A stretch of 64,000 nucleotides of DNA from Sphaerochaeta associata (GTDB lineage Bacteria > Spirochaetota > Spirochaetia > Sphaerochaetales > Sphaerochaetaceae): NCBI RefSeq assembly GCF_022869165.1, contig NZ_CP094929.1:1674001-1738000 (forward strand), written 5' to 3'. This document shows positions 35,581 to 43,689 of this stretch, one piece after another. The notes under the pieces are model-generated. The model made no database searches. It was given only the letters and a program-made list of their open reading frames with translations, and was not told the DNA's origin. Made by a program: the position numbers and the translations under genes. Each line of letters begins with the position of its first letter. Positions within the stretch are counted from its first letter, which is position 1.

Positions 35581-35597
35581 CTAGTTCTTGATGGCTT

Positions 35598-36506
35598 TTA
35601 GTTCATCCAGCTATCTTTGGTATCAAATACCTGATAATTCTTCTTGTCATCCATTACAACCTTGATCAAGCCATCGTTGAGAGTCAGATGATACTCTGCT
35701 CCATAGCGCTTGTAGTTGTTGTAGACGGTCATGCTGTCGAGCTGGTCATGCATGGCAACAACGATCCTGGCGTTGAGGTTCTTGATCCATCTCAGGCTGT
35801 TCGAGGTATCACCGCCATGATGATTTGCTTTCGCCACATCAGCTTGCAACAGCTCACCGTATTTGGTAATCAGAGTGCGCTCTTGCGCCATATACAGGTC
35901 ACCCGAGAACCAAGCCGTCGACTCTCCATATGTAAGTTTCATCGCAAGTGATTGGTTGTTGATGAATTGGGTGGAATTGTCAGGGTAATTCTTCGGATAC
36001 GTAATTTCCTTCGGAGGATTGTAGATATCCACCTTGACGTAGTCACCAAACATGAAAGAATCACCTTCACTGAGTATGGTGACCGGCAGGTTGTACTGCT
36101 CCATCGCCTGAAGGGCTGCCTGATTCACATTGGTACCATACTCAAGAGACGAACGATACACCTGCTTCACCGCAAACCTTGCAGCCACCTGTGGAAAACC
36201 TCCAATGTGGTCGATATGCGGGTGTGAAGCAACAAAGATGTCTATAGTCTTCACATCAAGCGCTTCCAAGGCATCTATAACCAAATGAGCACTCTCAGGG
36301 TGGCCGCTATCAAGAAGCATCACCTTCCCTTCCGGACTGATGAGAATCGTAGAGTCGCCACTCTTGTCAACAGCTTCAGGACTTACCTCTAAATCAAGAA
36401 AATAGAGAGCAAGAGCACCGTTCTCCCTGGTCAGATGCACCGATGCGAACAGTGATACTGAAATACAGACTATGAGAATGAGAGAAAGAAATCGTCTCTT
36501 ATGCAT
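35598..36506 (-). CDS. Exported metallo-beta-lactamase-fold hydrolase (ComEC C-domain-like)
   Basis: A 302-residue protein with a signal peptide (MHKRRFLSL..., cleavage near 'LFASV') followed by an MBL domain. The metal ligands are in place: 'SHPHIDHIGG' (HxHxDH), 'WFSGDLYM' and 'ANHHGGDTSN'. Without a membrane domain it resembles the lone C-terminal domain of ComEC. Its ATG lies within the GDPD gene's last codons (8-nt overlap), so it belongs to the ugp operon. An extracytoplasmic phosphodiesterase that supplies the Ugp transporter is a reasonable inference; nuclease or other esterase activity is possible. Confidence 0.8.
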   Translation of the reverse strand: MHKRRFLSLILIVCISVSLFASVHLTRENGALALYFLDLEVSPEAVDKSGDSTILISPEGKVMLLDSGHPESAHLVIDALEALDVKTIDIFVASHPHIDHIGGFPQVAARFAVKQVYRSSLEYGTNVNQAALQAMEQYNLPVTILSEGDSFMFGDYVKVDIYNPPKEITYPKNYPDNSTQFINNQSLAMKLTYGESTAWFSGDLYMAQERTLITKYGELLQADVAKANHHGGDTSNSLRWIKNLNARIVVAMHDQLDSMTVYNNYKRYGAEYHLTLNDGLIKVVMDDKKNYQVFDTKDSWMN

Positions 36507-37218
36507 GCTTTTCTCCCAGCAGAGCAAGGACGGGAGCACAGTGATTGGTGAACACACCATCGACGTTCCAGGTAATCATCTTATGCAACAGCCCCAAGTC
36601 ATCGATCGTCCACACATTTACCCCGACACCTTGATCCTTACACTCGTCAACGGCAGCCTTCGTGAGAAAAGCTCCATCCGGATGGTAGTACTCCACCTTG
36701 AAATTCTTTGCATAGCTGCCGACATTGGCAAGTCCCCTGCCGCCGACTAAGAAAGCACACTGCATACTTTCGCACAGTTGACGCATCCTGATAACAGAGC
36801 CATGATTAAAAGAACTTATCAGGGTTTGCTCAATCAAATTATACTTCTCAAGCAAAGCCAACACCTTTTCTTCAATGCCAGGATAGTAAATCAAATTGGT
36901 CTTAATCTCTACATTGGTGAAAATCCCATGTTGCTTCGCCCACCGGCAATACGTATCAAGACTGGGAATGGCTTGAAATTGTTCCTCCGTGCCGGCATTG
37001 AAAGCTTGTAATTCAGCCAAAGTATGGGAGCAGACCAAACCTTTTGCATTGGTTGTCCGGTCTAGCATCTCATCATGGATGATGACCAGCTCCCCGTCCT
37101 TGGAGAGATGCACATCGAGTTCCATTGCCTTGCATCCAGCTTCTCGTGCCTTATCGAACGCCAACATTGTGTTTTCAGGATACAACCCGCTGTATCCCCG
37201 ATGTGCGAAGACTCTCAT
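36499..37218 (-). CDS. ugpQ: Cytoplasmic glycerophosphodiester phosphodiesterase
   Basis: Hydrolyses glycerophosphodiesters to glycerol 3-phosphate and an alcohol. The 239-residue GDPD-fold protein has the signature 'AHRGYSGLYPENT' with catalytic His and Arg at 5-7, the metal Glu/Asp pair in 'MELDVHLSKDG', the second catalytic His in 'VIIHDE', and 'NVEIKTN'. It has no signal peptide, so it is cytoplasmic like E. coli UgpQ. It lies 11 nt after the permease gene of a UgpBAE-like importer, which strongly supports the substrate class. Confidence 0.92.
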   Translation of the reverse strand: MRVFAHRGYSGLYPENTMLAFDKAREAGCKAMELDVHLSKDGELVIIHDEMLDRTTNAKGLVCSHTLAELQAFNAGTEEQFQAIPSLDTYCRWAKQHGIFTNVEIKTNLIYYPGIEEKVLALLEKYNLIEQTLISSFNHGSVIRMRQLCESMQCAFLVGGRGLANVGSYAKNFKVEYYHPDGAFLTKAAVDECKDQGVGVNVWTIDDLGLLHKMITWNVDGVFTNHCAPVLALLGEKHA

Positions 37219-37229
37219 ATAAACCTTCC

Positions 37230-38117
37230 TTATTTCATTGCGGTTTTTTCATAACCGGTAAGCATATACTTTTGGAAAATGAAGAACAGGACAATTACGG
37301 GAAGAACTGCGAGCACGGCACCAGCCATGATCTCATGATTATTCATCGTATCGAGTCCTGCGAATGTGTTGCGCAGATGAACCAGACCAACCGTCAACAC
37401 CCTTCTTGTTTCATTCTTGGCTATGATCTTCGGCCAGAAATACGAGTTCCAGCCATTCGTGAACGTAACCAAGGTAATGGTAATCAAGGTGGACTTGCAC
37501 ATCGGAACCAAAACACGGGTGATAATACCAAGTCTTCCCATGCCGTCGAGCTTAGCCGCCTCGATATAAGAATCATCAACCGTAAGAAAAGCCTGACGCA
37601 TCATGAAGATGTAGTACGGGCTGACCATCTCGGGAAGAATAAGGCCCAAAAAGGTATCGGTTAATTTCCAATTGGCGAACATTATGTACAAGGGGATGAA
37701 GGTAACCTGCAGAGGAATCATCAAAGCTCCGAGAACGAGAAGAAACAAAATCTTCTGCCCCTTGAATCGGCCCTTTGAGAACCCATAAGCAGCCAATACT
37801 CCCGTTACCACCTGGCTGAACAGAATGCCTGCCGTCATCACAATGGTGTTATAGTAGTACTTGCTGAAATTTGCCCGGCTGAGTACGTTACTGTAATTCT
37901 CGAAATGCCACTCCTTGGGCCAGAATGTAGGCAGTGCAAGCAAAACCTCTTCCTGTGACTTTACGCTGGTAATGAACATCCAGTAGAGCGGGAAAATCAT
38001 AAAGAGAGTAACACCGACAGCAAACACATATTGAAGGACGGTTGCTGCTTTGCGTTTCGCAATCGCCCTTTGGTTGAGCAAAATCGCCTGCTCTTGGGAA
38101 AGAGGTTCATGCGTCAT
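37230..38117 (-). CDS. ugpE: ABC transporter permease, glycerol-3-phosphate/sugar type (UgpE-like)
   Basis: CUT1 permease of 295 residues with six membrane helices and an EAA loop 'EAAKLDGMGR' near 195. The N-terminus is a longer cytoplasmic stretch. It overlaps the ugpA 3' end by 11 nt. The ugp name rests on the adjacent GDPD gene and the order B-A-E-Q; a different phosphorylated or sugar substrate is possible. Confidence 0.85.
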   Translation of the reverse strand: MTHEPLSQEQAILLNQRAIAKRKAATVLQYVFAVGVTLFMIFPLYWMFITSVKSQEEVLLALPTFWPKEWHFENYSNVLSRANFSKYYYNTIVMTAGILFSQVVTGVLAAYGFSKGRFKGQKILFLLVLGALMIPLQVTFIPLYIMFANWKLTDTFLGLILPEMVSPYYIFMMRQAFLTVDDSYIEAAKLDGMGRLGIITRVLVPMCKSTLITITLVTFTNGWNSYFWPKIIAKNETRRVLTVGLVHLRNTFAGLDTMNNHEIMAGAVLAVLPVIVLFFIFQKYMLTGYEKTAMK

Positions 38118-39012
38118 AATTCACCCTCTTGTTTGAAATCCTCATCGTGGCTGCGGTAATTGCAAGCAGGACGACGAAGAAGAATACTGCAATGGTGGAA
38201 GCACGATCCATTCTGAAGTCTTCCATTGCATATTTGTAGATCATGAACACAATCACTTCAGTGGACCTATAGGGACCGCCTCCGGTCAAGACGTCAACCG
38301 ATTGGAATACCTTCATCGCTGAAATAAATGTTGTGACAAAGAGGAACAACGTTGTCGGCGAAAGAAGCGGCAACGTGATTCGGGTGAACTGTACAAACTT
38401 ACTCGCACCATCAATGGAAGCTGCTTCGTAGTAGTTCTTGCTGATACCCCGCATCGATGCTATGTATATCATCATGCCATAGCCGACGGTTCTCCAACCT
38501 GTCAGCATAAGAATGGAGCCCAGGGCCCTATTCTTATCACCAAGCCAATTGACCCGGTTCTGCCCTATCTGTTCCAAAAAATAGTTTAAAATACCGTTTT
38601 GGGTATTGAGTATCCAAATGAATACGACAGCGGCGCTGGACATGGCCACATATTTTGGTAAGAAGACCAAAGCGCGCATTATTGAAAAACTCGTGGTGAT
38701 CCGATTGAGTATGATTGCGAACATCATGCCACCGATTATGGTGATGGCAAGCTCCCCAAGGGTATATAAGGCTGTTACTTTCAGTGAATTGAGCAGATAT
38801 TTTGTACCTGACCCTTGGAACAGCCAGATCCAATTTTTCATCCCGACATACGAATAATTGTCGTTGATGAGATTCCAGTTGGTGAAACTGATGCGTATCA
38901 CCTGTACTACCGGATAGTAGACAAATATACCCAGGAACAACAACGCAGGTAATACCGTTCCTAAATCTTTACCTTCCTGTATTCGTCTATGCAAGGATTT
39001 TTGCTGTTTCAT
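38107..39012 (-). CDS. ugpA: ABC transporter permease, glycerol-3-phosphate/sugar type (UgpA-like)
   Basis: CUT1 permease of 301 residues with six predicted membrane helices and an EAA loop 'EAASIDGASKF' near 205. The following 'LTGGGPYRSTEVIVFMIY' segment is typical of MalF/UgpA proteins. It lies 80 nt after ugpB, separated by a strong hairpin. No ATPase gene is in the operon. Confidence 0.86.
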   Translation of the reverse strand: MKQQKSLHRRIQEGKDLGTVLPALLFLGIFVYYPVVQVIRISFTNWNLINDNYSYVGMKNWIWLFQGSGTKYLLNSLKVTALYTLGELAITIIGGMMFAIILNRITTSFSIMRALVFLPKYVAMSSAAVVFIWILNTQNGILNYFLEQIGQNRVNWLGDKNRALGSILMLTGWRTVGYGMMIYIASMRGISKNYYEAASIDGASKFVQFTRITLPLLSPTTLFLFVTTFISAMKVFQSVDVLTGGGPYRSTEVIVFMIYKYAMEDFRMDRASTIAVFFFVVLLAITAATMRISNKRVNYDA

Positions 39013-39049
39013 TGTAATTGTGTATCCTTATCCAATTGAAAAGAGATAA

Positions 39050-39075
39050 TGCCGCCCGGTTTACACCGGACGGCA
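39050..39075 (-). terminator. Intercistronic hairpin between ugpB and ugpA
   Basis: TGCCGTCCGG and CCGGGCGGCA (one U-G pair) form a 10-bp stem with a 6-nt loop, followed by TTATCTCTTTT on the minus strand. The placement between the binding-protein and permease genes matches the partial terminators/stabilisers of malE-malF type, which keep binding protein in excess. Confidence 0.7.
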
Positions 39076-39092
39076 ATGTAATGCAAATACGC

Positions 39093-40409
39093 CTATTCAG
39101 AGTCTTCGAGGACTTCGTTGATCTCTTCAGCCATCATCGTCAGGTGACTGTCTACATCAACTCCTTCAATCATAATCTGGTCGAGGTAGGATTTCCAGAT
39201 GGTAGCCAACTGGTTCCAACCCGGATGCTGAATGCGGGGATTGATCTCATCGAGATTATCGAAGATTGCCTTGAAAGCAGGCTTCCTGTTCAGGAACTCC
39301 TGACCTTCGCTCGAGGTGAGCACGGAGTTTCTGGTCGGAATATAACCCGTTCCATCAGCCCACTTCATGTTGACATCCTTTCCGATCAGGTACTGCAGGA
39401 AAGCCCATGCGGCATTCTTGGTTTTCTGGTCGTTCTTTGCAGGGATGAGCAGGACGCTGCCGCCGATCTCACTGATTTTGGTATCGCCCGCAGGAAGCCA
39501 TGCCATTCCAACTTCAAAGTCCTTCACCAAATTGACATAGGTGTTATACAGCGAGCTGGTGTGAATGACGGAGAAAGCCTTCTGGTCGATGAAATTCTGT
39601 CTCATGTTGGAAGAAGCACTGGTACCTGAAGCCCAGTAGGTGTAACCCTTGTTGACCCAATCCTGGAACTTCTTGGTAAGAGCGGTTGCAGCAGGACCGG
39701 CAAGATCTGTGCTGATACGATCATCGTTCACAATCTTTACACCGCTGTTGAGATAGAAGGTCTCGAAATACCACTGGTCCCAACCAGGAATGATGGTGGC
39801 CCAGCGGGTGGTTGTGCCGTCGGCTGCTTTCTTGGTAGCCTTTGCAAGGAATGCTTCCATGTCATCGATTTTGGCAGGAATGACGATTCCTTCCTTATCA
39901 GCCATGGTCTTGTTGTAGTACATGACCTGGGTTGAGATGAGGAACGGAACGGTGACCTGCTTGCCCTCATAGCTGGTGGCAGTAATCATACCAGAACCGA
40001 AATCATCGATATCGTAACCGGTAGCCTTGATGTATGGAGTCAAATTCTCAGTCAAACCACCCTTGCCATACTCTGCTACATACGGAGTATTTGCTGCACT
40101 GAGGGCAGGAAGGCCGGTACCTGCTGCATGGGCCGCAACCAACGTCTCATTGAGTGTTGTGTAGTTGCCGATGTACTTGGCTTCGACTTTGATCAAGGGA
40201 TGGGTGGTGTTGAATCCACCAACAATCTCATCAACCAACGGCCAATACTGCTGTTCCAGTGCATGCCACCATTCAATGGTAATCGGTTCGGTTACTTCAT
40301 ACGAAACAGCTGGAGCAGCGGGTGCTGCCTTTGTTTCTGCAGCGCCTCCTGCAAACACCATGCCCATTACGAGAAGCAAGGTTGCCGACAAAAGTACAAA
40401 TCTTTTCAT
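39093..40409 (-). CDS. ugpB: ABC transporter solute-binding protein, glycerol-3-phosphate/sugar type (UgpB-like)
   Basis: A 438-residue periplasmic family-1 binding protein. The signal peptide ends near 'GMVFAGGAAE' (residue 20-25), followed by an Ala/Pro-rich linker and 'ITIEWWHALEQQYW'. That W-W-H-x-(M/L) start is typical of UgpB/MalE-class proteins. The late 'AAWAFLQYLIGKDVNMKWA' helix is also characteristic. It heads the operon from a near-consensus promoter with AAGGAG before the ATG. Ligand assignment to glycerol 3-phosphate or its diesters rests on the neighbouring GDPD. Confidence 0.86.
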   Translation of the reverse strand: MKRFVLLSATLLLVMGMVFAGGAAETKAAPAAPAVSYEVTEPITIEWWHALEQQYWPLVDEIVGGFNTTHPLIKVEAKYIGNYTTLNETLVAAHAAGTGLPALSAANTPYVAEYGKGGLTENLTPYIKATGYDIDDFGSGMITATSYEGKQVTVPFLISTQVMYYNKTMADKEGIVIPAKIDDMEAFLAKATKKAADGTTTRWATIIPGWDQWYFETFYLNSGVKIVNDDRISTDLAGPAATALTKKFQDWVNKGYTYWASGTSASSNMRQNFIDQKAFSVIHTSSLYNTYVNLVKDFEVGMAWLPAGDTKISEIGGSVLLIPAKNDQKTKNAAWAFLQYLIGKDVNMKWADGTGYIPTRNSVLTSSEGQEFLNRKPAFKAIFDNLDEINPRIQHPGWNQLATIWKSYLDQIMIEGVDVDSHLTMMAEEINEVLEDSE

Positions 40410-40445
40410 CTAACGTTCTCCTTGTGTGGGGTTATCCCATGAGAC

Positions 40446-40474
40446 AGTCTACGTTGGACCGGCCCATATGTCAA
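40446..40474 (-). promoter_or_regulatory. Promoter of the ugp-like operon
   Basis: On the minus strand, TTGACA (40474-40469), a 17-nt spacer and TAGACT (40451-40446). The leader is about 30 nt with AAGGAG. Upstream to 40590 is AT-rich DNA where I see no further clear site. Confidence 0.7.
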
Positions 40475-40590
40475 AGTAAATTTGTGAATTACCATGTTAA
40501 AATGTGTTAAATATTTATGTATAATTTTATATATATTAAGCTAATTTAAACATATGCCTTACTGTGAAACAGATAATTGCTTATATAGAT

Positions 40591-41196
40591 TTAATTAATT
40601 ACATAAGCGCCAATCCGTTTATACAACAATCTGAGAAACATGGAAACCACAATACAAGCGGGTCCTGCTGAAAAGATAATTGTTGCAGGAAGAGCGTATA
40701 TGCTTAAAAACCAAAGTACTATCACTACAAGTACAGTAATGGTTGTGGCAATATGGGTGATCGAAAGGATGAACGCTCGTGTACAATGTTCCTTTATCGT
40801 TTTCTCCTGCACACTCATGAGGGCGAAGATATGTAGACTCGGAAACAACAACAATACGTAAAGAGCAACTGCAGCAAAAAAGAGAAATGGGATCGTATTA
40901 AGAAAGAACCACGCATCAAAGGCTAAAAATACCGTTGCGGCCAGCACTATGATGGTAACGACAATCCCTTGCTTGAAAGACGAAGCAAACGTTGAGAAGA
41001 ATGTCCGTAACAGATATGATTCGCGACCATCCAAGAGTGCAAAACAATACGTAAATAGAGCTATTGTTGCAGGTCCCAGGGTGATGATGGGAAGACTGCA
41101 GATAAACCAGAGCAACCCGGCCAGAGCGAGGGAGTAGAGCTTCATCAGAAAGGACCACACTGCGTTATCAGGGTCGAAGATTGTCTGGATGTCCAC
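40591..41196 (-). CDS. DUF624 (YesL-like) membrane protein
   Basis: A 201-residue membrane protein of the DUF624/YesL family, with about five hydrophobic helices and the family's start 'VDIQTIFDPDNAVWSF' and 'WFICSLPIITLGPAT'. DUF624 genes commonly sit next to CUT1 ABC transporters, as here (181 nt upstream of ugpB), but their function is unknown. I chose the GTG at 41196: AGCGAGG lies 8 nt upstream, and a strong promoter (41234-41262) lies between it and the more distal ATG at 41265. Confidence 0.82.
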   Translation of the reverse strand: MDIQTIFDPDNAVWSFLMKLYSLALAGLLWFICSLPIITLGPATIALFTYCFALLDGRESYLLRTFFSTFASSFKQGIVVTIIVLAATVFLAFDAWFFLNTIPFLFFAAVALYVLLLFPSLHIFALMSVQEKTIKEHCTRAFILSITHIATTITVLVVIVLWFLSIYALPATIIFSAGPACIVVSMFLRLLYKRIGAYVIN

Positions 41197-41233
41197 CGAT
41201 ATACCTCGCTTTTCATTGATGAAGATAGATAGT

Positions 41234-41262
41234 ATCATACGTGGAATGGAAAAGTGAGGCAA
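41234..41262 (-). promoter_or_regulatory. Promoter of the DUF624 gene
   Basis: On the minus strand, TTGCCT (41262-41257), a 17-nt spacer and TATGAT (41239-41234). Its position excludes the ATG at 41265 as the start. It lies directly in front of the divergent gene at 41270. Confidence 0.65.
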
Positions 41263-41269
41263 CATACGC

Positions 41270-41863
41270 GTGAAACGGTTTCAGAGACCCAGTATCATCC
41301 AAATACTACTACTACTTGTTGGTTTGCTTGTTGCTGTTTATGTGGCTGACTTGCTTATCCAACGGACAAAAACAATCGTGCTCCAGTTGTTTGTTGCAAA
41401 CGACGACCAGGATGTGTTTGAGGCAAAACGCATCGAATCGGAGCTGGCTTCAGTATTCTCCATTCAATCTGATGAACGCATCATCGTCGATGATTCTCTG
41501 TATGTGGTACTTGGCAGCAGCGACCATTATGTGGAGTCGAGCCTTTCTAAAATCTATGCTTATATGGCTGCAAAGGAACTCGACGCCCTGATAGCTCCTC
41601 TGAATGTAGTCGAGCACTATGTAAAAGGGCTGCCGATGCTCGACTTTCCCACCCTGCTTTCCCAAAGACCCGGGCTGCTGGAGCATCTTGCCCCATTTCT
41701 TAAAGTTGCTGAATCAATTGATGGCCAAGAAAAAGAATACCTGCTTGATTTGACTCAAAGCAGGTATGAACCTTCTACGCCATTTTATATGGCAATACCT
41801 CAAAGCGTACCGCATACTCAGGCGCTCATCACATTTCTACAGTACCTGTTTCCTCTCTACTGA
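41270..41863 (+). CDS. Membrane-anchored protein of unknown function
   Basis: A 197-residue protein with a single N-terminal membrane helix (about 9-28, 'IIQILLLLVGLLVAVYVA'). An extracytoplasmic domain follows that begins with an alternating strand/helix pattern ('IVLQLFVANDDQDVFEAKR', 'IIVDDSLYVVLGSS') and has a helical middle. I do not recognise a family. It is divergent from the DUF624 gene, and its last 7 nt overlap the phosphoribosyltransferase gene. The start is GTG with a weak GAGG 10 nt upstream. The divergence and the shared 70-bp control region suggest a functional link with DUF624 and the ugp transporter. Confidence 0.65.
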   Translation: MKRFQRPSIIQILLLLVGLLVAVYVADLLIQRTKTIVLQLFVANDDQDVFEAKRIESELASVFSIQSDERIIVDDSLYVVLGSSDHYVESSLSKIYAYMAAKELDALIAPLNVVEHYVKGLPMLDFPTLLSQRPGLLEHLAPFLKVAESIDGQEKEYLLDLTQSRYEPSTPFYMAIPQSVPHTQALITFLQYLFPLY

Positions 41864-42477
41864 TCGCCCCGGACTTCGTGGAGAATTTCCCTGACCTCCG
41901 GATCGGTGAACTGCTCATCGACTTCCTGCGAGCTCAAGCCAAGGAACTCGTGGCAGTTGTAATGAATCCATCGTTCATCATCAGGACTGTTGAGAATATG
42001 TTTTCTGCAGTAGTAATCCGGCTGGATTGGAAGCGGTTCTTCCTTTTTATAGAGCGGCACCTTGTAGTCGAACACGACAATCTTGATATCCTCACGGGGA
42101 ATGCCTTTCTGCATAATGATCTGTGCAAGGGCATTCACCGTTTTACCGGTATCAAAAATATCATCGACAAGCAGAATCTTGTCACCGGTGCGCAAATGTT
42201 CGGGAGAATAGGTCCAACCATCGACCATGACATTTGTCTGGCTTCTTAAAAAACCATAGGAACGGGCAACAACCGCAGCATAAAAGACAGGTCTTCCCTG
42301 CTCACGGATACGAACCATTTTGTAATATTCACTGAACACGTTGGCCATGTATGCACCGCCGCGTAAGGAAGCGTAGATAATATCGGGCACAAAGCGGTCT
42401 TGTTTGTACATCTGATGCGCAAGCTTCAATGCACTGTCGCGAATTGTGTCACAACTGATGAATTCCTTGATTACCAT
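41857..42477 (-). CDS. Phosphoribosyltransferase family protein
   Basis: A type I phosphoribosyltransferase of 206 residues. The PRPP-binding loop is 'ILLVDDIFDTGKTV' near 102-115, and 'YASLRGGAYMA' near 35 is the first catalytic loop. Family members salvage purines (Hpt/Gpt), but the hood region 'WIHYNCHEFLG' near the C-terminus does not let me choose the base. It lies 16 nt after map at the end of a long minus-strand run. GAGGAG precedes the ATG. Confidence 0.85.
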   Translation of the reverse strand: MVIKEFISCDTIRDSALKLAHQMYKQDRFVPDIIYASLRGGAYMANVFSEYYKMVRIREQGRPVFYAAVVARSYGFLRSQTNVMVDGWTYSPEHLRTGDKILLVDDIFDTGKTVNALAQIIMQKGIPREDIKIVVFDYKVPLYKKEEPLPIQPDYYCRKHILNSPDDERWIHYNCHEFLGLSSQEVDEQFTDPEVREILHEVRGDQ

Positions 42478-42493
42478 AGCTTCTCCTCGGCTC

Positions 42494-43249
42494 TCAGACT
42501 ACTGTTAAGATTTCCAGCCCATTTTGTGTACACGCAACAGTATCCTCAAAATGTGCAGATGGCAACCCATCAAGGGTGACTACCGTCCAATCATTGGCCA
42601 GCACCTTCACCTTGTGGGTACCCAGATTGATCATAGGCTCGATCGCTAAAACCATTCCTTCACGAAGGCGGGGGTTTGGTAGATACGATGATGTGTAGTT
42701 GGGTATCTCGGGCTCCTCATGCACATCCAACCCTACACCGTGACCGCAATAGTCGCGAACGACACCATAGCCGTGCTTGGTGGCGTGCTTGTACACAGCA
42801 GCGCCGATATCCTGGATTCTTGCATTTTTTGCAGAGGCCGCTTCTATTCCAAGTACCAGGCATTGTTCGGTGACTTCACATAGTTTTCTGTACTCGTCCT
42901 TGGTTTTCCCGATAATGAAGGTCCGTGCCATATCGGAATAGTGACCATCAAGGTTGATCCCCAGATCGACGTCAACCAAATCTCCTTCCTTGACTATGGT
43001 TTTTTTGGACGGAATACCATGAATCACCTCTTCATTGACTGAAATGCAGGCGGTTGCCGGAAATCCTTCATAATGGAGAAACGCTGGAACACCTTTGTGC
43101 CTGGTTATGAAATCATAGCAATACTGATCAATATCCCATGTGGACATTCCCGGCTCGATGAAACTTGAAAGTTGCTGCATCAAACGTGCGGTCAGATGAC
43201 ACGATTCGCGAATCCTTTTGATCTGTTCTTCAGTCTTCAAACGTATCAT
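42494..43249 (-). CDS. map: Methionine aminopeptidase, type I
   Basis: Removes the initiator methionine from nascent proteins. The 251-residue protein has the catalytic His in 'GIPSKK' context, metal Asp residues in 'VDVDLGINLDGHYSDMA', the metal His in 'CGHGVGLDVHEEPEIPN' and Glu in 'LAIEPMIN'. It has no N-terminal extension, so it is the minimal bacterial form. It overlaps the nusB 3' end by 20 nt. Confidence 0.97.
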   Translation of the reverse strand: MIRLKTEEQIKRIRESCHLTARLMQQLSSFIEPGMSTWDIDQYCYDFITRHKGVPAFLHYEGFPATACISVNEEVIHGIPSKKTIVKEGDLVDVDLGINLDGHYSDMARTFIIGKTKDEYRKLCEVTEQCLVLGIEAASAKNARIQDIGAAVYKHATKHGYGVVRDYCGHGVGLDVHEEPEIPNYTSSYLPNPRLREGMVLAIEPMINLGTHKVKVLANDWTVVTLDGLPSAHFEDTVACTQNGLEILTVV

Positions 43250-43688
43250 GCCTGATATGCTCCTTCACGGGAAACAGCTGTTTTTGCATTGTATCAAGAA
43301 TTCCGTTGATGAACTTATAATTCACTTCTGTTGAAAAATCCTGGCTGAGCTTTACAGCTTCATCGATGATGATGTGTGGATGGATATCCCCGTAACGCAG
43401 GCAGAATACACTCATCCGCAACACATTGCGATCGACGATGTCGATACGCTCCAGAGGCCTGTTCAGAGAGTATTTACTGATGAGTTCATCTATCTCGACG
43501 AGGTTCTCCAGCGTCCCGCGAACCAGGTACATGCCGTACAGTTTAACCTCTTCCTCAAGCTGCTCATACTCTTCCTCCGTATTCCCGCTGAATATGGCGG
43601 GAATGTGGAGAATGTCGAGTTCCTTGTTGAAATCCATGGCGTACAGTGTCTGCAGTGCCAATTCTCGTGCTTTATGTCTCGTTTTCAT
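43230..43688 (-). CDS. nusB: Transcription antitermination factor NusB
   Basis: NusB binds boxA RNA with S10 (NusE) in rRNA antitermination. At 152 residues it has the all-helical family layout, with the RNA-binding start 'TRHKARELALQTLYAMD' and the closing 'KFINGILDTM' helix. It ends inside map (20-nt overlap) and starts 1 nt after the PPIase stop. nusA and rimP are at the other end of the window. Confidence 0.95.
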   Translation of the reverse strand: MKTRHKARELALQTLYAMDFNKELDILHIPAIFSGNTEEEYEQLEEEVKLYGMYLVRGTLENLVEIDELISKYSLNRPLERIDIVDRNVLRMSVFCLRYGDIHPHIIIDEAVKLSQDFSTEVNYKFINGILDTMQKQLFPVKEHIRHDTFED

Positions 43689-43689
43689 A

